DNA of 64,000 bases from Gracilaria gracilis (taxonomy: Eukaryota > Rhodophyta > Florideophyceae > Gracilariales > Gracilariaceae): positions 248,001 through 312,000 of the forward strand of contig JARGSG010000195.1 of the NCBI GenBank assembly GCA_030374805.1, read 5' to 3'. Position 1 is the stretch's first letter, and each line of letters begins with the position of its first letter. Made by a program: the position numbers and the translations under genes. The notes beneath the pieces are model-generated. The model was not told where the DNA came from, did not search any database, and was given only the letters and a program-made list of their open reading frames with translations. Shown one piece after another: positions 33,000-44,491 of the stretch.

Positions 33000-35900
33000 A
33001 TGAATACGTTCTCTTCCCTTCACCTCTCGAGACGGCGGAAGAGTAGGTGGGAAATGCATGTCGAGCGATCAGATTCTGCCGTAGCGTCCTCTCATATACA
33101 CGCAGAAGAAAAGGCAGATCAGCAGGCCGTACTGCGGTCTTTCTGCCGAAAAAGACGCAGAAGATGGGAACTACAAAGTAAGTATTCGTCGCATCAAGGA
33201 ATAAATGTATCCCGGCTTTACGGTGGAGCCACAGAGAAGGACAGGACAGAATATGAACTCACAACTGGCTATAAGGCGCCTTTAAGCGACAGCAGACATG
33301 GTGAAGATGCTGGGCAAGGCCTTTTGCCCTACCTGTCGAAGAACATGAGTATTATGCGAAAAATATCGCTGTAAAACCTGTTACGTCGAACCCTCGTGAA
33401 GCCGAGGACGCATTTGGGGAGCATATGGCATCCCTGATTCCCAGCAGCGACGAAAATAGCTCGAAGTTTTCTTACGTCCTCGAAACAGACGATCAAGTTG
33501 AAGTGGAAACGGCCGAATGTTTGAGCTATAGTGCAATAGAGTTTAGGAGATTGAACAGTTTTCTGCACACGGCCGAACTATCTGGTGTTTGTTAGATAAC
33601 AATAGAAAGGCTTTTAGCAGTTGAGCCTATCAATGCGACAATTTCGTACAGAGCGATGATATCTTTCGCTCTACGCCACTCGCTTTCCGAAGCTTCAAGT
33701 GTTGGTATGTGCGCCGTTGGACACGCAGCGTCATCCGCGAGACTGAAAGAATCAAAGAAATGTCCAGTATGTGAAAGGGCATTGAAAGGAGCTAGCAGCG
33801 CAACGTTTTGGTATTTGAAGCCATCAGTCGCTATCAAGGCACTCTGTACGGCCAAAGATTCATTTCGGCAACTTCTTGACGGATGTAGGAGAGCCAGAGC
33901 TGCGTGTAGTGGTTTGAGTTCTGATTCTGACATGCACGACTTCTATCATGGCTGCATGTTTTGTAGAAGATACTACAATCTCATGCAACAATGGAGAAAA
34001 AAACTGGAAGAGATTGATGTTTTCGTGTCAATATCCACAAATGGATTTGAACGCGCAAAGAATAGGAAAGGACAAGCAGTTTCTTCCTGGCCAATTGTCT
34101 CTTCCGTGCTGAACTTTGAGGCAAAGGAACGGTCAAGAGCGAGCAATACAATTATACTCGGTATTGTCCCGGGCTCACATACATCAGAGTACTTTGACAC
34201 CTTCATGCATGATATCGTGTCTGACTTAAAGAAGATGGAGAAGGGAATCAGAGTTGTTTGCCATGATAAGAAACTTCGAAGTGTCCGTGTGCATGTTATG
34301 TTCTTCACTGCTGACTGGCCGGCGGCTTCAAAGGTTTTGGGGTAAGCTGGCCACACAGGCACAATCTTCTGCCGGTTTTGCCACAAACGCAAGACCTACC
34401 TGCCGGAATTCAGAAACTCATACGTCATTCCAGAATCCCGTCGGGAGTTATTGATTGCAGTATTACGCCATCGGAGTAGATTGAACGCTTCCCAAAATTC
34501 TGGGGATATCATCAGAGTCGAGTGTGTTGCTCCACGAAATTCATACGACATTACTTCTTCCTGGAAGGAATTTAAACGGATGCCACCTAATTCAACTGAA
34601 AGAAGAGCACTGTCAAAGAAGACGGGTATCAAAAGCGATTCTTGCATGAGAAAGCTGTCTTTAGATTTCAAATACTCCTTTCCATACGATGTGATGCACT
34701 TGGTGTTATTAGGTTGGACGAAACATCTACTCAAGCTTATATGCGATGCGCATCCGCGTCATCAGAAGTTGGAGACTCTGCCGAGCTACTGCATTCCTAA
34801 ACTTCTTTTCGGAAAGATAGATATGGGTATAGGAGAATCTTCAAATGGCATTTCAACATCCTGGGGGCGCTCACCTCTTCCACTTTGCGATATTGAAAGG
34901 TATAAAGCCGAAGATCTAAAGCGACAGATTGAATTGTATATAATATCATTCTTGCATTTCCACAACGCTAGAAAGAGAACGATATCCATCTGCATGTTAA
35001 CATCAATGCTCGTTTCGCTCTGTTTTGGATATAAATGCCAGAAGCAAGTTATCGACGAGTTGAAAGACGTATTTGAAGAGCTTTACGCACGTTTTGTGGA
35101 AATGTTCTACAAGAATTCGTCAGATGCGTACTGTTTGATGCCTAGCACACACGCCATACTTCATCTTCCAGAACATCTGAAACAATGTGGACCGCTCCCG
35201 ATTACCTCTCAATTTCTCATTGATCGACTCCTTGGGGACATGGGGACGCGAATAACGTCAAAAACAAACGTGCACTTCCATCCGTTTCACAAGAATCACA
35301 AGCTGTTTGCCCTTAGTGTCATGAATGGTGGGCTTGCAACGCCAATCTCTACGGAGAAGAGGTTGAGCTTACAAAACTGGGAAGACTTTGAACCTTTAAG
35401 AAGGACCGAATCTATTACTAGTATCAGCACAGGCGTGGAGTTTCATGGATCCCGGCCTTCTTTGCAAATTGAGAAGGGAACACAAGGTGGCGATCTCGAA
35501 GTTCATGGAACAAAATGTCCCAGACTGCCGTAATGGGTACATAGTCGTTTCGATAACACAATTCAATTCAGCAACAACATCAAATGATACGAAGGAATTT
35601 TCCATCGAAACAGTCGATAGGGACAAGAGCATATGCAAGTTATCAACACCCGCGCAAGAAGCACGTCAGAAGTACTGCATCGCTTCGGAATTCTTCCGTA
35701 CAGAAGGTGAAATTGGTGTGCCCTCATCCTTCTCTGAAAACTCCTAGTTGGTTGATGCCAAGAAAGAGGTCGACTTGTATAGTGGGGATGTCGATCGGCT
35801 CTTGAAAGTATTGATTGAGACCGAAAGTCCAGCACAGAGGCTTGACTTAGCCCTCGTGCAAATTAGATGGCAATACGGGCGCAATCGAGATAGATCGTTG

Positions 35901-36219
35901 GATCTTGTGTACACTCAAGACCGACGAAGAGCCGAAGTCAACATTGAAGCAGCTCAGTGTATCCGGTGAATGGTTGGTTTCCTACAAATTTCGAACAGAA
36001 GATATTACATTGCACAGGATAAATGCCACAGAAACCGAAACAATGTGTGTCTGCCAACCACGGAAGAGGTTCAATCGTAATTCGGTATTTCATGGGACTG
36101 TAACTTTTTTCGCCGTTGCCTCAGCGATAGGCGATCACACACCAGTACGGAAACAGGATCCAACACAGTTCGTCCAAAGAAGATATGGAGTGAAACGGAA
36201 AAGACTTGAAATAGGCTAG
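33000..36219 (+). pseudogene. CACTA/Plavaka-type transposase of transposon C
   Basis: Domains in order: a small Cys cluster (FCPTCRRT then CEKYRCKTC, 33322-33390). A CPVCERAL motif follows, then FWYLKPSVAIKALC (33758-33850). Next is an N-terminal catalytic part, with STNGFERAKNRKGQAVSSWP (34036-34095) and NTIILGIVPGSH (34147-34182). The second half has FPYDVMHLVLLGWTKHLLKL (34681-34740) and MPSTHAILHLPEHLKQCGPL (35139-35198). A charged C-terminus continues in other frames to about 36219. DVMH and the HLPEH..GP blocks are landmarks of CACTA/EnSpm-type (tnp2, DUF4218) transposases. A stop near 33594 and shifts at about 34345, 35450 and 35900 make it inactive as it stands, unless some of these are introns. 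It would cut the element at its CCC ends. Confidence 0.82.
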
Positions 36220-37649
36220 AGGAGACGCCGGGTGGCATTGTGGAGGAGATTTTTAGAGGGGGATTGAAAATTACAAACGAGTCGTGTCAAGGAAAGGAAG
36301 GAGGGGGAACTGTACTACAAGCAAACAAACGGTGGCATGGCGGTACGAAAGAAAGAGCTCACTTGGTGGTTTGCATGGATATTAGGGCGAAGAACAAAAG
36401 TAGAAAAGAGAGAAAGGGAGAGAGGGCATAAGTGGGAACAGCTGGACGGTTGTAGTCGCAAGAAAGAGTTATCAGAGGCGGTTGAACGCGAACAAGGGGT
36501 GGCATAGGCCGGGCCAGAGCTTTTGGTGGGTTGGCGATTGTCAGTCTGGGACGACTGGCGTAGAAGGTTGTTTCAGGACCATGCGGGGGTGGCTTGAAAG
36601 AAAATATTTTCTCTATCATGGGCTCCCTTCTTGGAGACGAAAACCTTAGCAATGAAACGGTTGTACGCCTCGAGCTGAACAAATTCCAGCAGCTACCGTA
36701 CATCTCTTGAGATTAAATGCATAACTGCAGAACGGTGTAATGCTCGCGGGGAAACCAATTTCAGGCCAGAGTGACAATAATATCTTTTGCTTTGTTAGGC
36801 TATGAGAAAAGCAAGGTGACAGTTAGCAACCAAGCTTGCTGCAATGGAACTTTGCAACAAGTCATAGAATGTCTTAGCCATTCGCAAAGATTGGCACCTT
36901 TCCTTCGGCTAGCTCTGAGTAGACCGATTTCACCTTGGCTTAGATCTCGCTGAGTTAGGCGATACACCTTACAGACAAATTTTGCCACAAAGCCGCACCT
37001 GAAGAAAGCGGTCAAATTCTGGTGCGGTAACACGCAGTTTCACCGAAAAGGTAAATTCAATAGAGGCGCACGTAAGCATATGACGGCTCTGACCAAAGCT
37101 GACGCACGACAAGTTGTTTCGATGCATCTGAAGGAGCAGGCTGCTGTGCGTCACCGACCTCTGGCACAAACGGCTGCCGATCATGCTGCGAAGGCAGGGA
37201 CGAGCGAGGCTTCTCCAGCGGGCGCAAGTCGTGAAGCAGGGAGCGAAACGAATAGGAAACGGCGCGGAAGGAGTTGGTACTGATGGAAATCTGCCCCAGA
37301 AACTGTTGAATGGGAAGTCTCCCCGCGCTATGGATGCGGTATACAATACGAGCGCTCGACGGGCAGCGGCGCGTGAGCCATGTCTGGCGCAGCGCGGTCA
37401 CACAGCGGCAGGAAGACCAGACGGCCTGAGCCGGGCGTGTGCTCGGAGTCGGCGGTCATGAGCAGCAGGGCAGAGTGGGGGCGCAGGGCAGAGTGAGGGC
37501 GCAGGCCAAACGGAGCGACGCGCACGTTTTTGATGACGGCAGGAGGCGGGATGGGGGCGGAAGGAAGTGCGAGCAGACACGGCCCATTCCTGTGGCGGAA
37601 GAGCAAACGCGTGATCTCGGTTGAAAAACCCGTTCCTTTGTAGTCTTTG
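36220..37649. other. transposon C internal region without clear gene
   Basis: Short frames occur on both strands. A GGGCAGAGTGGGGGCGCA unit occurs twice in tandem at 37466-37501. Minus-strand frames below 37650 may contain a scrambled C-terminus of the old yellow enzyme fragment, but I cannot match them. Confidence 0.4.
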
Positions 37650-38441
37650 CAAACACCTGATTGGTAGTATACCTCCTGCCGTGGCTTCGTTGTAAAGGTT
37701 GTGCTACGCGTTTGGATCTGTAGGCCCCATTAGACGCTACATGAATAGCGAGGCGGTGGGGCTCGATGTGACGCAACACAGCTTTCAAATCCTCGTCACC
37801 AATTCTAAGGCGAATCTCAAAGATTCCGCCATACTCATCAGTTGTCTTGTTGGTGCTGCTGTTGAAGAAATTTTCAAACAGGAACCCATTGCCACAATGA
37901 AACCACAAGCCATCAAATCCAGTCTCTTTCGTGAGACGCGGGCAACTGGCAAAATCCTGTGGTAACTCCATAATCTCCTCCAGCGTCATTGCGCACGGTG
38001 TCTCAACATCTACAACAGCGCCCCCAGGAGTGCACATATGCTACCGCTCTCGCAGGCTCTATTCACGGTACTCCCAGACACACAGAGCTTATCCTTGCCC
38101 TCATACTCAGGCTCGCCGTCGCAAAATTTAGAGTAGCTCGCACGTCCAGCATGCCACAACTGGCAGAAAATGAGGTCGCAGAGCTTGTGCACGCGGTCAG
38201 TGGCGAGATTCCAGCCCGCAATGTGCTCGTCGTTGAAGATCTCGGGCATGTGGAAGAAGCCGCGCCTCATCTTGAAGCGGTGCTTGCCCTTTAAAGGTAT
38301 GCGTGCTCTAAGTGATGATGTCATCTTCGGGCCGGCACGAATGCGCTACATGAGAGCCATGAAGATGCTGTTGCTAAGCGTGATTGAGCTCATTCGCAGC
38401 GACAAGAGCAGTATGGAGTAGTTGGTGGTGGTATCCGTCAT
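37650..38441 (-). pseudogene. captured old yellow enzyme (NADH:flavin oxidoreductase) fragment
   Basis: On the minus strand from an ATG at 38441: MTDTTTNYSIL, LRMSSITLSNSIFMA (the usual N-terminal L..itL.NRi.maP strand), EIFNDEHIAGW, HKLCDLIFCQLWHAGRAS (FMN-side QLWHxGR), and TLEEIMELPQDFA. Then come ETGFDGLWFHCGNGFLFENF (the GFDGVEIHGANGYL substrate site, with the catalytic His kept and the usual Asn region altered), FNSSTNKTTDEYGG and a final NGAY. These are class-defining motifs of the OYE/12-oxophytodienoate reductase family, FMN enzymes that reduce activated C=C bonds with NAD(P)H. Only about 260 of some 370 residues are recognisable; the C-terminal third is missing. Several shifts occur. 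It sits inside transposon C, so it was probably captured. Confidence 0.85.
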
Positions 38442-39147
38442 GGTCGTGCGGTGGGAGATTAGTCTGCAGGGAGGTATGTTCTTGGTGGTTGTTCGAAGAG
38501 CGGATGGGGTGGGAGCGGGGCGCAGGGCCAACTTGGAGGTGAGAGGGGGGGTCTGCTTATGAAAGGCCCATTTCCACAACTTTCCTAGTTTGTACGACAG
38601 GCCACGCAGATCCCTTTCAACCCCGCATTAGATACAACAATCTCAGCAATCCCCATCTTCACGGCAGCAAGCTGTTCACTATCAGACACCACCATCAGGA
38701 CAGCAACAGGCGGAACATGAATTACGATCACCACGTGCCGTGAATGTAGATACAGGGCCTGTACTGCGCGCTCTGTATTACAGGGCGCGCAGTCGGCTAA
38801 ATGGTGCCAGATTTTGCACTACTTCCTGGAGCGCAGCTCCAAGGGGCCAGCTAGAGTGCCAAAAACAGCAGAAATGGGCACGTATCAACAGGCCCAGAAT
38901 GTAATTAAATCAAGTCCGCCGAAAAAATGCCTACCACATCAACATGGACATCAGCGCGTCCTAATTTAGACCACCACGAAGTATTTGACCAGTTTACGGC
39001 CAAATTACGATATGGTATAAACATATGGGTTTCTGGCCACTGGCCAGGTGGCCATGTGGCAGCCATCAGGCGTCCTTCAAAGGATTTTTTTGAATTAATT
39101 AAGTACTAGTTTCGTCCACAACGGGCCTGAAACAACTGCGCATAGGG
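38442..39147. other. right subterminal region of transposon C
   Basis: Non-coding apart from short frames. It holds a small hairpin (arms 38763-38776 and 38780-38793, one mismatch, 3-base loop) and a patch with TGGCCACTGGCCAGGTGGCC (39017-39036), which fits the GGCC-rich subterminal pattern seen at the left end. Confidence 0.55.
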
Positions 39148-39619
39148 GTACATTCTTATTCCTCCAGAGTGTCTTAATAGACTCGGGTAGTGCGAAACGT
39201 ACAGCACCCGTGGGCCCAGCACCTTGGGCACTACCTACCGAAGAGATCCATCATTTGGAGCTCGCCCTACAAGGAAACCATTTCGGTCGAAATCGAAGTT
39301 TGGGTCCTTCATACCAACTTGGTCCATGAGAGAAAGACAGTAAATGTCGTTTGCCTGTTCTCTCAGGAACTCCTCGCGGGTAATATGCTTGAAGTCGGCT
39401 TCTTCAAGGACGAGTATCGCTCGAGCGGTGGCTTCATTGAACAACGTATCCTCTTAGGTTAGAGTCTAGTAACCTTCTGAGGTATCAGCATCATCACTAG
39501 GGTCTTTAGAGACGATAAAGCATGGGATATCATCTTCTACCGGTTCAGCATCCAGAGGATCTGTGGTACTGCGAGAAATCGCGTCAGCGACGTTGTGCTT
39601 TATACCAGGACGTTACAGT
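39148..39619 (-). pseudogene. pol: element E: end of RNase H and integrase zinc-finger start
   Basis: On the minus strand: PGIKHNVADAISRSTTDP (about 39560-39612), the ADAxSR end of RNase H, then a linker with DADTSEGY. Integrase begins with DFKHITREEFLREQANDIYC (39340-39400), PNDGSLR, and VSHYPSLLRHSGGIRMY (39148-39198) with the H-x4-H part of the HHCC zinc finger. The matching cysteines are 9.4 kb away at about 29660, on the far side of transposon C. Confidence 0.9.
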
Positions 39620-39863
39620 TGTTAGATTATTAACGACTGTCAGCAACATACTAACCATTTCTAACTAATATTGACGAACCCGAGAGCTCTCTATGAAAAT
39701 CATTAGCTTTACGATCGCCCGGTATCCGTATATGAGGGCACATCATTAACCCAGGAGCTCATTTTCCGAGAGCTCCCGGGCAGACCTCTTGTGCCAATAG
39801 TATTGCTTGTGAACTATTCCTTCCTACATTGCACTACGATGAACTTCAAGAATGTGGACGAAG
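39620..39863 (+). repeat. 5' LTR of copia element D
   Basis: Shared blocks with 44248-44491 include TTAACCCAGGAGC, CATTTTCCGAGAGC, CCAATAGTATTGCTTGT and TGCACTACGATGAACT. The right edge is uncertain by about 20 bp. Confidence 0.82.
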
Positions 39864-40024
39864 AGCACACGAAAGTCATGGGCCCAGGAGAGGATCTCCT
39901 CCCACTCAAAATACCTATCCCGCCGAAGTTGCGCGCCTATACGGACAAACTCTTCTGGCTATAATCCATATTCGATTGTGCGGATAACCTGCGCGCATGC
40001 GCAGCATAAGGCGGCCTCCGTGCT

Positions 40025-41496
40025 ATGGGAGCCGCAGCAATTATGGAGATGACGTTATACAGATCAATCGAGTTCTCGAAGAAGGAAATGGTCAAGAAAA
40101 CCATCAGTACTGGGGAAGGAGTTCTGACCGCTGAACATGAAGAAAACAAGGTTAACCAGAAAAACATCGTGAAACAAGTAGTCAATCTCGATGCTAGAGA
40201 CTCTTCCGGCGATCGCTTACGCCGGGTTGGGCGTTTATACAAGCAAATTAATGCGTGTAAACAGAAAGGAAATGAACTGATCCCGGATTTAATAGAGAGA
40301 TTTGCGGGACCAGCCCTGCAATATCCCCAGCTGACGAGCTCCTAACAAGACTACAGCTATAGTCAAAATTTTGGCATCACCCTGCTGTTGAACGCTGGTC
40401 CATCATCTCAGACCTTCGACAACATTATTAGCAACCTGGTAACATCCTCCAAACAGTAGAAAGCTAGTAATACCGACGTTCTACCAGTCAGAATGAGTCG
40501 CATATGCGTCATGAAGACCCTGGTGGAAGCTGTCCTGTCGGGAAATTTTGACGATAAGGCAAACATGAAGTGTACGGAATCTCTGAGCGTGGTAAAAGCT
40601 GCTAATCAGCATAATATGGCGCATGACGTAGACAAAGATTGTAATTCGATTAAGTTCCAGGACGCAGTTACGCCTTTAGAAGAAGCAGGGTTGGAGGAAA
40701 AAGACCACCAGCTCGCGCTGGACCAAGACTCTAAGCCAAATAAATCGTTAAGGCGTTCTTACACTCTAACAAAGAATATAAAAATGGAAGGAAGCCAAAC
40801 TCGAACCGAACGAGAAGTCCAATGTCGAAAATAAAGAGGTCGAACCTGATGATGAGCCCCCAGGGACTCCAGATGGGCAAGAACAGAAGCGCGACAATCC
40901 CCACAAGAAGTTCAAGCGCAATTGGAAGTCTTGTAACGGAGGAACCAAACCCGTTTTTAAGGGATTCCAAACGAGATCCGAATCCTATACCAGACGAAGG
41001 TAGCCCTCTGTCGTCTGTTGGAATTTCTTCGGCAATGTATTTGTGCGAGTCTCTGGGTATCCCATTCAACCCATACGAGCCACGAACTCGTTACAGAAGA
41101 GGTTGGGAACACAATTGCGAAAGTTCTAAGGAGGTGGAGAGCTCGCGGACCATGTATTTCCAAGATAAACGGAATCAAATGACTGATATCACCTTTGGCC
41201 TTTTTGATGACGAATCTTCACTAACAATAGTTCTGGACATCCAACGACACAGCGTGACAGATTTTTCGTCTCAGCCACCAACGATTACCATCCATCGCGA
41301 CACAGGCACTAAACAAAGGATAGTTGGGCTATATATAAGCTCCACCTCCATATACAATGCAAGAGATCGGGCGCTTATCACACCAACGATGAAAACCCTT
41401 CTGGCTTCAACAGCAAAGAATCTCAGAACGAGAACTCTGGGAAGACGTCTGCATCGGCTCCCCCATGCCCATCCCGACGAGATCATAGATCTATGA
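40025..41496 (+). pseudogene. gag: copia element D gag and protease region
   Basis: Three open pieces follow the 5' LTR: 40025-40345, 40493-40834 and 40822-41496. They are hydrophilic, with EERDSSGDRL-like charged segments, and the last ends LHRLPHAHPDEI, close to the His-rich GAG-pre-integrase start. No CCHC knuckle or D-S-G motif is obvious. Position is the main support for gag. Confidence 0.5.
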
Positions 41497-41499
41497 AAA

Positions 41500-42213
41500 A
41501 GGGCTGGACAGAGCTCTAAAGAATTAGAAGAAGAATTCAGGAAGCTGAGTGCTAATTTTGACATATCTACGCAATCAGGTGTACCAACTACGTCCAAAAA
41601 GGTCTCAATTAGTCACGTGAACCAAGCGTTCGATATTGAAATACAGAGCGACTTTTTGTGTTCTACGTGATCAGAGGCACAGGCTATGCGGTCCTCCACA
41701 TTGTCTATTGTGGCACAGGGTACCCCGAAGGGACGATAATGTCCTTATCGAGAGGCCGAGAGTACCATCGCATTGATTGAAGTCGAGTGGGTAAATCGAA
41801 ACGGTGCGCAGGGAGCTTTGTCAGCCAATGACGAGTTCAATAGTCGACAAATTAAAAGCTTCCTGTCCGAGAGGAACATCAGATTCAATGCTAGACCGGT
41901 GAGACGTCCCAACAAGACTGGCATCGTAGAGAGTAAGAATGGGGTGGTGAAGCGCATTCTCGAAAAACTACAGCTAGATCAGACGTTAGCCATAGATAAA
42001 ACCATACGTTCAACACCAATATTCCTCTCCAACTTTTTCAATGGGTCAAACATTTTGAGTCCCTTTGAGTTTGCAAAGGGATATGCCTCCTCCATTCTGG
42101 GAGCACATCAAAAAATGGTCCCGGAGGAGCTGCTCAAGGCATACACCAGACAGGCGGCTAGTAGAGCACTTCAATGGGCAATGAAATTACTTATCCATGC
42201 AAGGCTCTTTTAG
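41500..42213 (+). pseudogene. pol: copia element D integrase
   Basis: After the His-rich pre-integrase end comes VNQAFDIEIQSDFL (41620-41665), the usual start of the copia integrase core (F.xxVQxDF, first catalytic Asp). After a gap with stops, ANDEFNSRQIKSFLSERNI (41827-41883) carries the second Asp with DEF. RPVRRPNKTGIVESKNGVVK (41893-41952) carries the catalytic Glu in G-x-V-E. The catalytic set is therefore traceable although the frame is broken. A helical tail follows to 42213. Confidence 0.8.
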
Positions 42214-42425
42214 TCGCCTATAAAACCGGGGGAAGAAGTTCTATTCCTCTTCAGAACATTAGCGAACAACATATAGGACGAGTGGCGCTTCGACGTCGTC
42301 GTCAAAGCACATTAGAACTTTATTGAATTGAAACAAAGAGTACGAGGTCCTATCTACAAGTTGTCTACGAGGATCTGAGGCTCTGGTTCAATTCCCCGCT
42401 TTCCCGCGAAGTAAATAAGGGACTA

Positions 42426-43512
42426 ATGGAGGACTGTATTGACCTCAGGCTCATTCCAAGCTCCAACAGCGACCAAGGATCACCCATGCATGCCACGGGT
42501 GCACTGATGGCAATCAACGAGGAGCTCGCTCACAAGGAAATGGGAAACTACACTCGAGGACTAATCGAAAACCCCAAACTGAACGGACCACCCGAGCTGG
42601 AGAGCAGCGAACAGAGGGTTCTCGCCAACATGCAGAACTTCTTGGAGAATCTTCCAGTCTCCGCTCGAGAAGTAAAAGGTTACGAGAAAGTGGAAGAATA
42701 AGATGTACCAAGAGATGCGAACGTCATCTCTTCCCACACCGTATATAAAATGAAAGCATATGAGGGCGGACATTGGAAGCAGAAGCGCTAAGTTGGTAAC
42801 ACACGACAAGCACGATGATCTCAAGAACGAGATCCGGAATGATTGCTCGAACGCGGATATGAACGCGATACGACTGCTACTGAGCGTTTCCCTTTGTCTC
42901 AGATTCGACCTTGGCATGCCTGAAATAAAAGGGGCCTTCCTCCAAAGCGGACCTATCAGACGTGACATATACATTAGACCCGCACCCTAGTTTCGAACTA
43001 ATAGAGGCATGTTATGGAAACTCACGAAGCTCCCATATGGCATGGTCTATGCTGGAAGGCAATGGGCTCAACGAATTGAAGTATGGATGCTCGGTTTGAT
43101 AAACCTCACCCGTCTCTATGGTTTTAACCAGTTCTTTCTTAATAGAGATAAGAGTGGAAATATAACATTGGTTATAGCAAAACCGGTTGACGACCTGCTC
43201 GTTGCCGGTGCGAACCGCACTGTAGCACACTTCATGCGATATTTGGGTACAGAATTCGAAGTGGGGCAGATCCGCACCGGATCAAAACTATCCTTCGCAG
43301 GATGCGATGTCCTTATCGACGAAAAACATAGCATAACGCTAACCATGTCGCCTTATATGGATCTTCTAGAGACACTTGAGATATTTCGAGCCAAAAAACG
43401 ACAATGCGAAGAACGTACCAAGTACAATGAAACTCAGAACCATCGTTTCTTAGAGAGGACTCTCATGTACCGTGGATCCGCAGTTCTCCCGCAGGCCTCC
43501 TTCGTTACATGA
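42426..43512 (+). pseudogene. pol: copia element D reverse transcriptase
   Basis: Pieces in order: FDLGMPEIKGAFLQSGPI (42907-42960; the first Asp of the usual DVKxAFLxG palm motif is Glu here), RRDIYIRPAP, MLWKLTKLPYGMVYAGRQWA (43009-43068), FNQFFLNRDKSGNITLVIAK (43123-43185) and PVDDLLVAG (43186-43212). The catalytic box is P-V-D-D, without the usual Tyr before VDD. Segments before 42760 are poorly conserved. RT would copy the element RNA in the particle. Confidence 0.85.
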
Positions 43513-43711
43513 CGGATGCAGCAGGTGCTTGGCGGTCTCAAATTGAAGCTTCTGGTTGACGTTAATGACATGTCACGGAGAATCCGCAACCAGAATCCCG
43601 TGGTCAAATAAGTCGCGCCAATCAGAGTCACATCCACCAAATTAGTCAAAATTAGTCAGCCTCTCTGATGCATCGCATTGCACGAATGATCATGTATAAG
43701 GACAGAAAGAG

Positions 43712-44197
43712 ATGATATGTGGCATGAAGTTGATAAGTGATTTCTGGGATGGTCCCATCTTCCATATGATACATTGGACGAGCTGCAAGCAACGCCGAGT
43801 TACCTATTCATTCGTTGGAGCCAAAGTACTGGCATGTACAGAGGCTGAGGATCGTAGTGACGATTTCAAAGAGTCCTACAACAGCATCTTTCCGCATCTG
43901 GATATTGGCCATCGCATACTCGTGGACTCCAAAGCCCTGTTTGATACCATCACTATGCTGCACGAGTGCAGAGAATTCAGGCTGATGAAGACGATGACGA
44001 TGCTCCGAGATGCGTTTGAGGCTGAATTACCCAGAATTGGACAGGATCTCATGGATCCCCGTAAAAGGCAACGTCACCGATCCACTAAAAAAGTGCAGCG
44101 TAGAGCAGTAGACACAGGTGAACCTCATGCTAGAGCTTCGTGGGTGGAAATTGAAGACTATAAAGAAATCAGTCATGATCAAAGAACGTGGCAGTAA
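43712..44197 (+). pseudogene. pol: copia element D RNase H
   Basis: This open frame of 161 codons carries IGHRILVDSKALFDTITMLH (43903-43962), the copia RNase H core around the second catalytic Asp, then EFRLMKTMTMLRDAFEAEL. The end of the domain that usually reads N.aDgLTK is not visible, and the tail is Arg-rich. Confidence 0.75.
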
Positions 44198-44247
44198 TAC
44201 GGTATTTTTTTGTTTACTTGTAACGGACACTACCGCGACGAAGAGTG

Positions 44248-44491
44248 TGTTAGAGTATTAGCGACTTTTAGCAGCGCCGTCCTTGTTGGTAACTAATAGT
44301 GATGGATCCAGGAGCTCTCTCTTACAATCATTAGTGCAACGGTTGCTCAATATCCTTATACAAAGGCATACCATTAACCCAGGAGCCCATTTTCCGAGAG
44401 CCCCCGGGCATACCCCTTGAGCCAATAGTATTGCTTGTTAACTATTCTCTCCTACAATGCACTACGATGAACTCCGGGCATGTGGCCGAAG
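44248..44491 (+). repeat. 3' LTR of copia element D
   Basis: Diverged direct repeat of 39620-39863, beginning TGTTAGAGTATTAGCGAC. Gypsy E sequence resumes immediately after it. Confidence 0.82.

Larger units (their letters stand above)
29721..39147 (+). mobile_element. DNA transposon C, CACTA/Plavaka-like, with captured gene
   Basis: The ends are CCCAGTGGGG (29721) and GCGCATAGGG (39147), flanked by the 4-bp direct repeat GTAC (29717-29720 and 39148-39151). Taking out the 9,427 bp and one GTAC puts the integrase frame of gypsy E back together with no extra base, which supports these limits. Read inward, both ends begin CCC and reach an AGGC block about 20-26 bases in, so the terminal repeats are short and imperfect. 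The subterminal parts hold GGCCAAAATATGGCC-type repeats. The cargo is a transposase (plus), a divergent second ORF (minus) and an old yellow enzyme fragment (minus). Confidence 0.85.
39620..44491 (+). mobile_element. Ty1/copia element D, GalEa-like, decayed
   Basis: Diverged LTRs (39620-39863 and 44248-44491), both starting TGTTAG, flank gag, integrase, RT and RNase H in copia order (integrase before RT). The reverse transcriptase has LPYGMVYAGRQWA and an AKPVDDLLVAG catalytic box, which recalls the GalEa branch of copia known from crustaceans and red algae; that placement is from memory and tentative. It sits between RNase H and integrase of gypsy E. A clean target duplication could not be read because the LTR ends are diverged. 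Stops and shifts are common. Confidence 0.88.

Noticed and set aside
37080-37624. Plus-strand Arg/Gly-rich frames near the old yellow enzyme fragment
   Set aside because: They coincide with GGGCAGAG-type tandem repeats and have no recognisable domain.
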